From NCBI GenBank assembly GCA_011799875.1, contig CM022302.1, positions 186,984,942 through 187,048,941 on the forward strand: a stretch of DNA of 64,000 nt, given 5' to 3'. Numbering within the stretch: position 1 is the stretch's first letter; each line of letters opens with the position of its first letter. Below, in pieces: positions 61,401 through 64,000 of this stretch. Under the pieces are notes generated by a model. That model saw only the letters and a program-made list of their open reading frames with translations. It did not search any database and had not been told where the DNA came from. The translations under genes were made by a program, and so were the position numbers. The DNA comes from Thinopyrum elongatum. Its lineage: Eukaryota > Streptophyta > Magnoliopsida > Poales > Poaceae.

Positions 61401-61465
61401 AGGATGCATGAGCTGGAGAAGAATCACAAAGAATCTATAGAAACTCAAGCTCGAGAAAGCGCCGC
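58437..61465 (+). pseudogene. Spliced Transposase_28-like gene of element D
   Basis: Start at 58437 (MAPKKADTEG), preferred over an in-frame Met 60 bases upstream because element A's homologue also starts MAPK. Exon 1 (58437-60031) has the domain around residues 75-165 (YPFFCAYFYCGLVPPYSDFF, FTPNAMTCLAVFAHLCENF), then a Glu/Lys-rich tail with VAGE repeats. A TAG at 59973 interrupts it, but the frame continues (RYDFSVFSDSEDKE). Introns 60032-60112 and 60532-60633 are GT..AG and keep the frame (DKE-DTEPL; DPTG-PTSSEGEE). Exon 2 has a TAG at 60228. Exon 3 (60634-61465) has TGAs at 61137 and 61335 and predicts a coiled coil (EKLKEKVEGVRTWY, KLAEREAQLNAREKD). The gene is cut at 61466 by an LTR. 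No RT or integrase nearby; role unknown. Confidence 0.75.
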
Positions 61466-64000
61466 TGTAACACCCCCAGTGGTTAGCTACAGTAACCTCA
61501 CATGATAATGCCAAGTCATCATGGTTAACTATGCTTGATCATCATTTGCATCATATCTCATTTCACTTCCAAATTCAAATTGAAATTCAAATGCATGTGA
61601 AATATTAAGTTGCTCAAACACTGATGGAAAAATGTTCATTAAATAACAAATAATCTAGAGGCAATTCTAAAATTATAATCAACCTTTATGGGATTAGTTA
61701 AGTGACTCTAACAGTCTAAAACAGTGACCAAACAACACCATTTAATGCTTATTTAGTTAATTAAAATTCTAATGAAATCATTTATTTACCAAACCAATTT
61801 CTGACAGTGCCAGATATTTCACTGTAATTATTGGGCTAAGTCACATGTTTTACAAAACTTGAATTGGGGCTGTACATTTTGGAAAACAGCAACTAAAAAC
61901 AAAAAAGGAGAAAACAGAAAAGAAAAAGTAGAAAAAGAAAAAAAAGGCCCATGTGCCTGGGCCTAAGTGGCTACAGGGAGGCCCAGCCCGCCTGGCGCCG
62001 TCCCCTACCTCCCACTGCTCCTCCCCGCGTGCTGTCGCCGCGCGCACGCACCGCACCGGGCCCCCCACTCTCCTCTGCTTGACAGCGCGACGCCCGAGCC
62101 CTCTCGCGGTGGATAAGGGCAAGGCCCTGCGCCCCCCCTGGCGTCTCCCTCGCCATTCTCCCCCGCTCTCCCTCTCTGTCTTCCCCCTCCCGAGCGCAAC
62201 CATGGCTCCACCGCTGTGACGCGTGCGGCCACCGGCCACCTCGAGCTGCGCTTGGAAGTCCAGCAGCTTCGCCGGGCTCGTCCTCATCTTCTCCGCCCCC
62301 AGATCGACGCCGAGAACTGCCTCATCGCTGCCATCGCCGTCTTCCCCATCTCCGGCCACCGCGTCTGCTCGGATGAACCCCGCTGCTCTGCTTCTACAAA
62401 ACTGTCGCAGGGCCCCCTTGTGCCTGCAAGGTGAGCCACCGCGCGTCTTCCCCCTCTCCTCGGAGCTTTTCCGCCCCCGTAGCTGTCGCCCCACGTTCAC
62501 CGTTCTCCGGCCGCCGCTCGAGCCAACACCACCATGGCAACTGGCCATCCTAGGGCCAGCTGAACACATGGGTGTGCTCCGGGCTTCTCCACGAAGCCGC
62601 TTGACCCTTTCCCTTGTCGAACCCGAGCCCCACTATGCGTTTTGTTCGACGGCCGAACTCCGGCAACCGCTTAGCTCATCGCCGGCGTCGTTTTAGCCCA
62701 CCTCCGCTCGCGTGGTTTGCACCAACGGACGCGGCACAACGCGGCCGTTCCAAAAAGCCCAACCCCGCGTCAAATGATGCACCGTGGCGATTTTCCGTGC
62801 TCGTCGGAGTGCTCCGCCGCTCTCGGGCTCGCTGACGCAGTTTCGATAGCCCTCGTTGGTGTGGCGCCCACGTGGCACCGCCTGGGCCACTGACCGGTGG
62901 GCCCGGGGGCCCCACTTTGACCAGTTGACCTCGGTCAACTGCTGACTGGGCTGGCCCCGTGTCACTAACATATGGGTCCCGCCGATTAAACGTTTTTAAT
63001 TAAATAGATAATAAGTTAGTTAATTAAATTAATCAATATAATCACTAAATAGACACTGACAGTGGGCCCCGTTAGATAATTAGGATTAGTTTAGGTAAAT
63101 TAAACTCTGTTAGTTAGCACAGTCACTGACCAGTGGGACCCACTGGTCAGGTTTGACTCTGGTCAACGGACTGTTGACCGCTGACATCACCTCTACATCA
63201 TGATGACGTCATCCCATACAGTTTCGGATATTGTTGATTTAAAATAATTAAATAAACTCAGAAAAATGTTTAAATCTTTGAAAATTCATAGAAAATAAAC
63301 CGTAGCTCCGATCGAAAAACTTTATACATGAAAGTTGCTCAGAACGACGAGACGAATCTGAATACACCCTTCGTATTGCTGTCAGACGCCCCTAAATAAC
63401 TGATCATGGAACTTTTAGACTGATTTTGATAAATGAATAGTGCTCAACTTTAATAAAATAAATCCAAATAAATTCCTAAATTAACTAAATCTTCTAGTTA
63501 GGCAGTAAAACACCTCTGCATATCATTTAGGCATGTCACGCATATTGTTTGCATTTTTGCCATGAATTTATTGTTTCTTTCCCCCTCCTTCTCTCTCGAT
63601 AGACGCCGAGACCGACGCCGACGCCGCAGAGTACGACTACGCTCCGGACGAGCAGCCTTCTGACGACCAGCCCGTCTTAGCAGAGCTTCCAGGCAAGCCC
63701 CCCCTTGAACATTCCGATATCGCCCATTCTATTCTCTCATGCTTGCATTAGATTTTGCTACTGTAAATGATTGCTCCTATTCTAATGCATAGCCTGCTTT
63801 TGTAACCTGCTTATTGCTACCATACCTGCCTATTTCAAACTGCTTAGTATAGGTTGGTTAGTGATCCATCGGTGCCCCCCACCTTGTCCCTGTTGCCTCT
63901 GCTTCATCATCGACGACTCGATCAATGTGATTGACGACCAGAGACCGACACCTCACTTCACCCCCTTTGTTGTATGACTCTGCATGGTTACTATCGAGTG
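61466..64000 (+). repeat. LTR related to the Tekay-type LTRs, truncated by the window edge
   Basis: Starts TGTAACACCCCCAGTGG like the solo LTR at 19675 and follows it collinearly: the opening, a GC-rich island (about 61950-62950), TTAATTAAAT stretches, the GAAAAACTTTATACATGAAAG block (63314) and the ATGCATAGCCTG block (63785). It is noticeably more diverged than the other three copies. The window ends just before the dyad repeats would come. Whether an internal region follows cannot be seen. ORFs inside (for example 61850-62569) are composition artefacts. Confidence 0.82.

Noticed and set aside
61850..62569. 239-aa minus-strand ORF
   Set aside because: Same situation in the LTR at 61466; no domain, skewed composition.
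1..64000. tRNA or rRNA genes, host housekeeping genes
   Set aside because: I scanned for cloverleaf-like and conserved protein segments and found only tRNA-complementary primer sites and retroelement or F-box remnants.

Overview
This window is intergenic DNA from a large grass genome, most probably Triticeae (wheat, goatgrass or barley group). I infer this from the element types: Athila-like gypsy elements whose LTRs start TGATACGTCTCC, Tekay- and Reina-type chromoviruses, CACTA transposons, and an FBD-type F-box gene. Nearly every base belongs to a transposable element, and most elements are inserted inside one another. I see no intact host gene, no rRNA or tRNA gene, and nothing prokaryotic.

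Left block (1-25914). Element A is a minus-strand LTR element carrying a spliced gene of the Transposase_28 ('putative gypsy type transposon', PF04195) kind. It lies at 1-3315 and resumes at 16416-16758. Its 5' LTR is split by a complete Tekay-type chromovirus (3316-16415, minus) with about 4-kb LTRs, a 5-bp target-site duplication (TSD) AAGAT, PBS, PPT and a gag-pol frame with three stops. A itself sits in element B (16759-25914, minus), a non-autonomous Athila-like element with gag and protease only. B also holds a 195-bp hAT-like MITE (17880-18074) and a solo LTR (19675-23692, plus) of the same family as the chromovirus.

Middle block (25915-43102). This is a plus-strand Athila-like element, or a tandem recombinant of two, with layout 3' noncoding region / LTR / gag-protease / 3' noncoding region / LTR remnant. 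It is interrupted by a minus-strand solo LTR (33396-36724) and by a truncated chromovirus (LTR 37374-41519 plus 1.3 kb of internal DNA).

Right block (43103-64000). A decayed Reina-type pol (43103-45290) is followed by a Ty1-copia element (45291-45792, resuming 52606-52722, minus) with a 161-bp LTR. The copia element contains a complete minus-strand Athila-like element (45793-52605, TSD CAGTT) whose only ORF descends from the gag-protease spacer. A CACTA transposon interrupts the copia RNase H at 52723 and carries an F-box/FBD pseudogene and about 500-bp tandem repeats. Near 57300 a second Transposase_28-type LTR element (plus) begins, and it is interrupted at 61466 by another LTR related to the chromovirus LTRs.

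The most unusual features are: the spliced Transposase_28 genes with their own TATA-like signals in two different LTR elements; a trio of conserved stem-loops and a GGGGATGCC hairpin in the 3' noncoding region of the Athila-like elements; a four-fold 16-bp dyad repeat in chromovirus LTRs; and a strongly diverged block between the two LTRs of one otherwise young element. Family assignments come from protein motifs I recognise; no database search was run.
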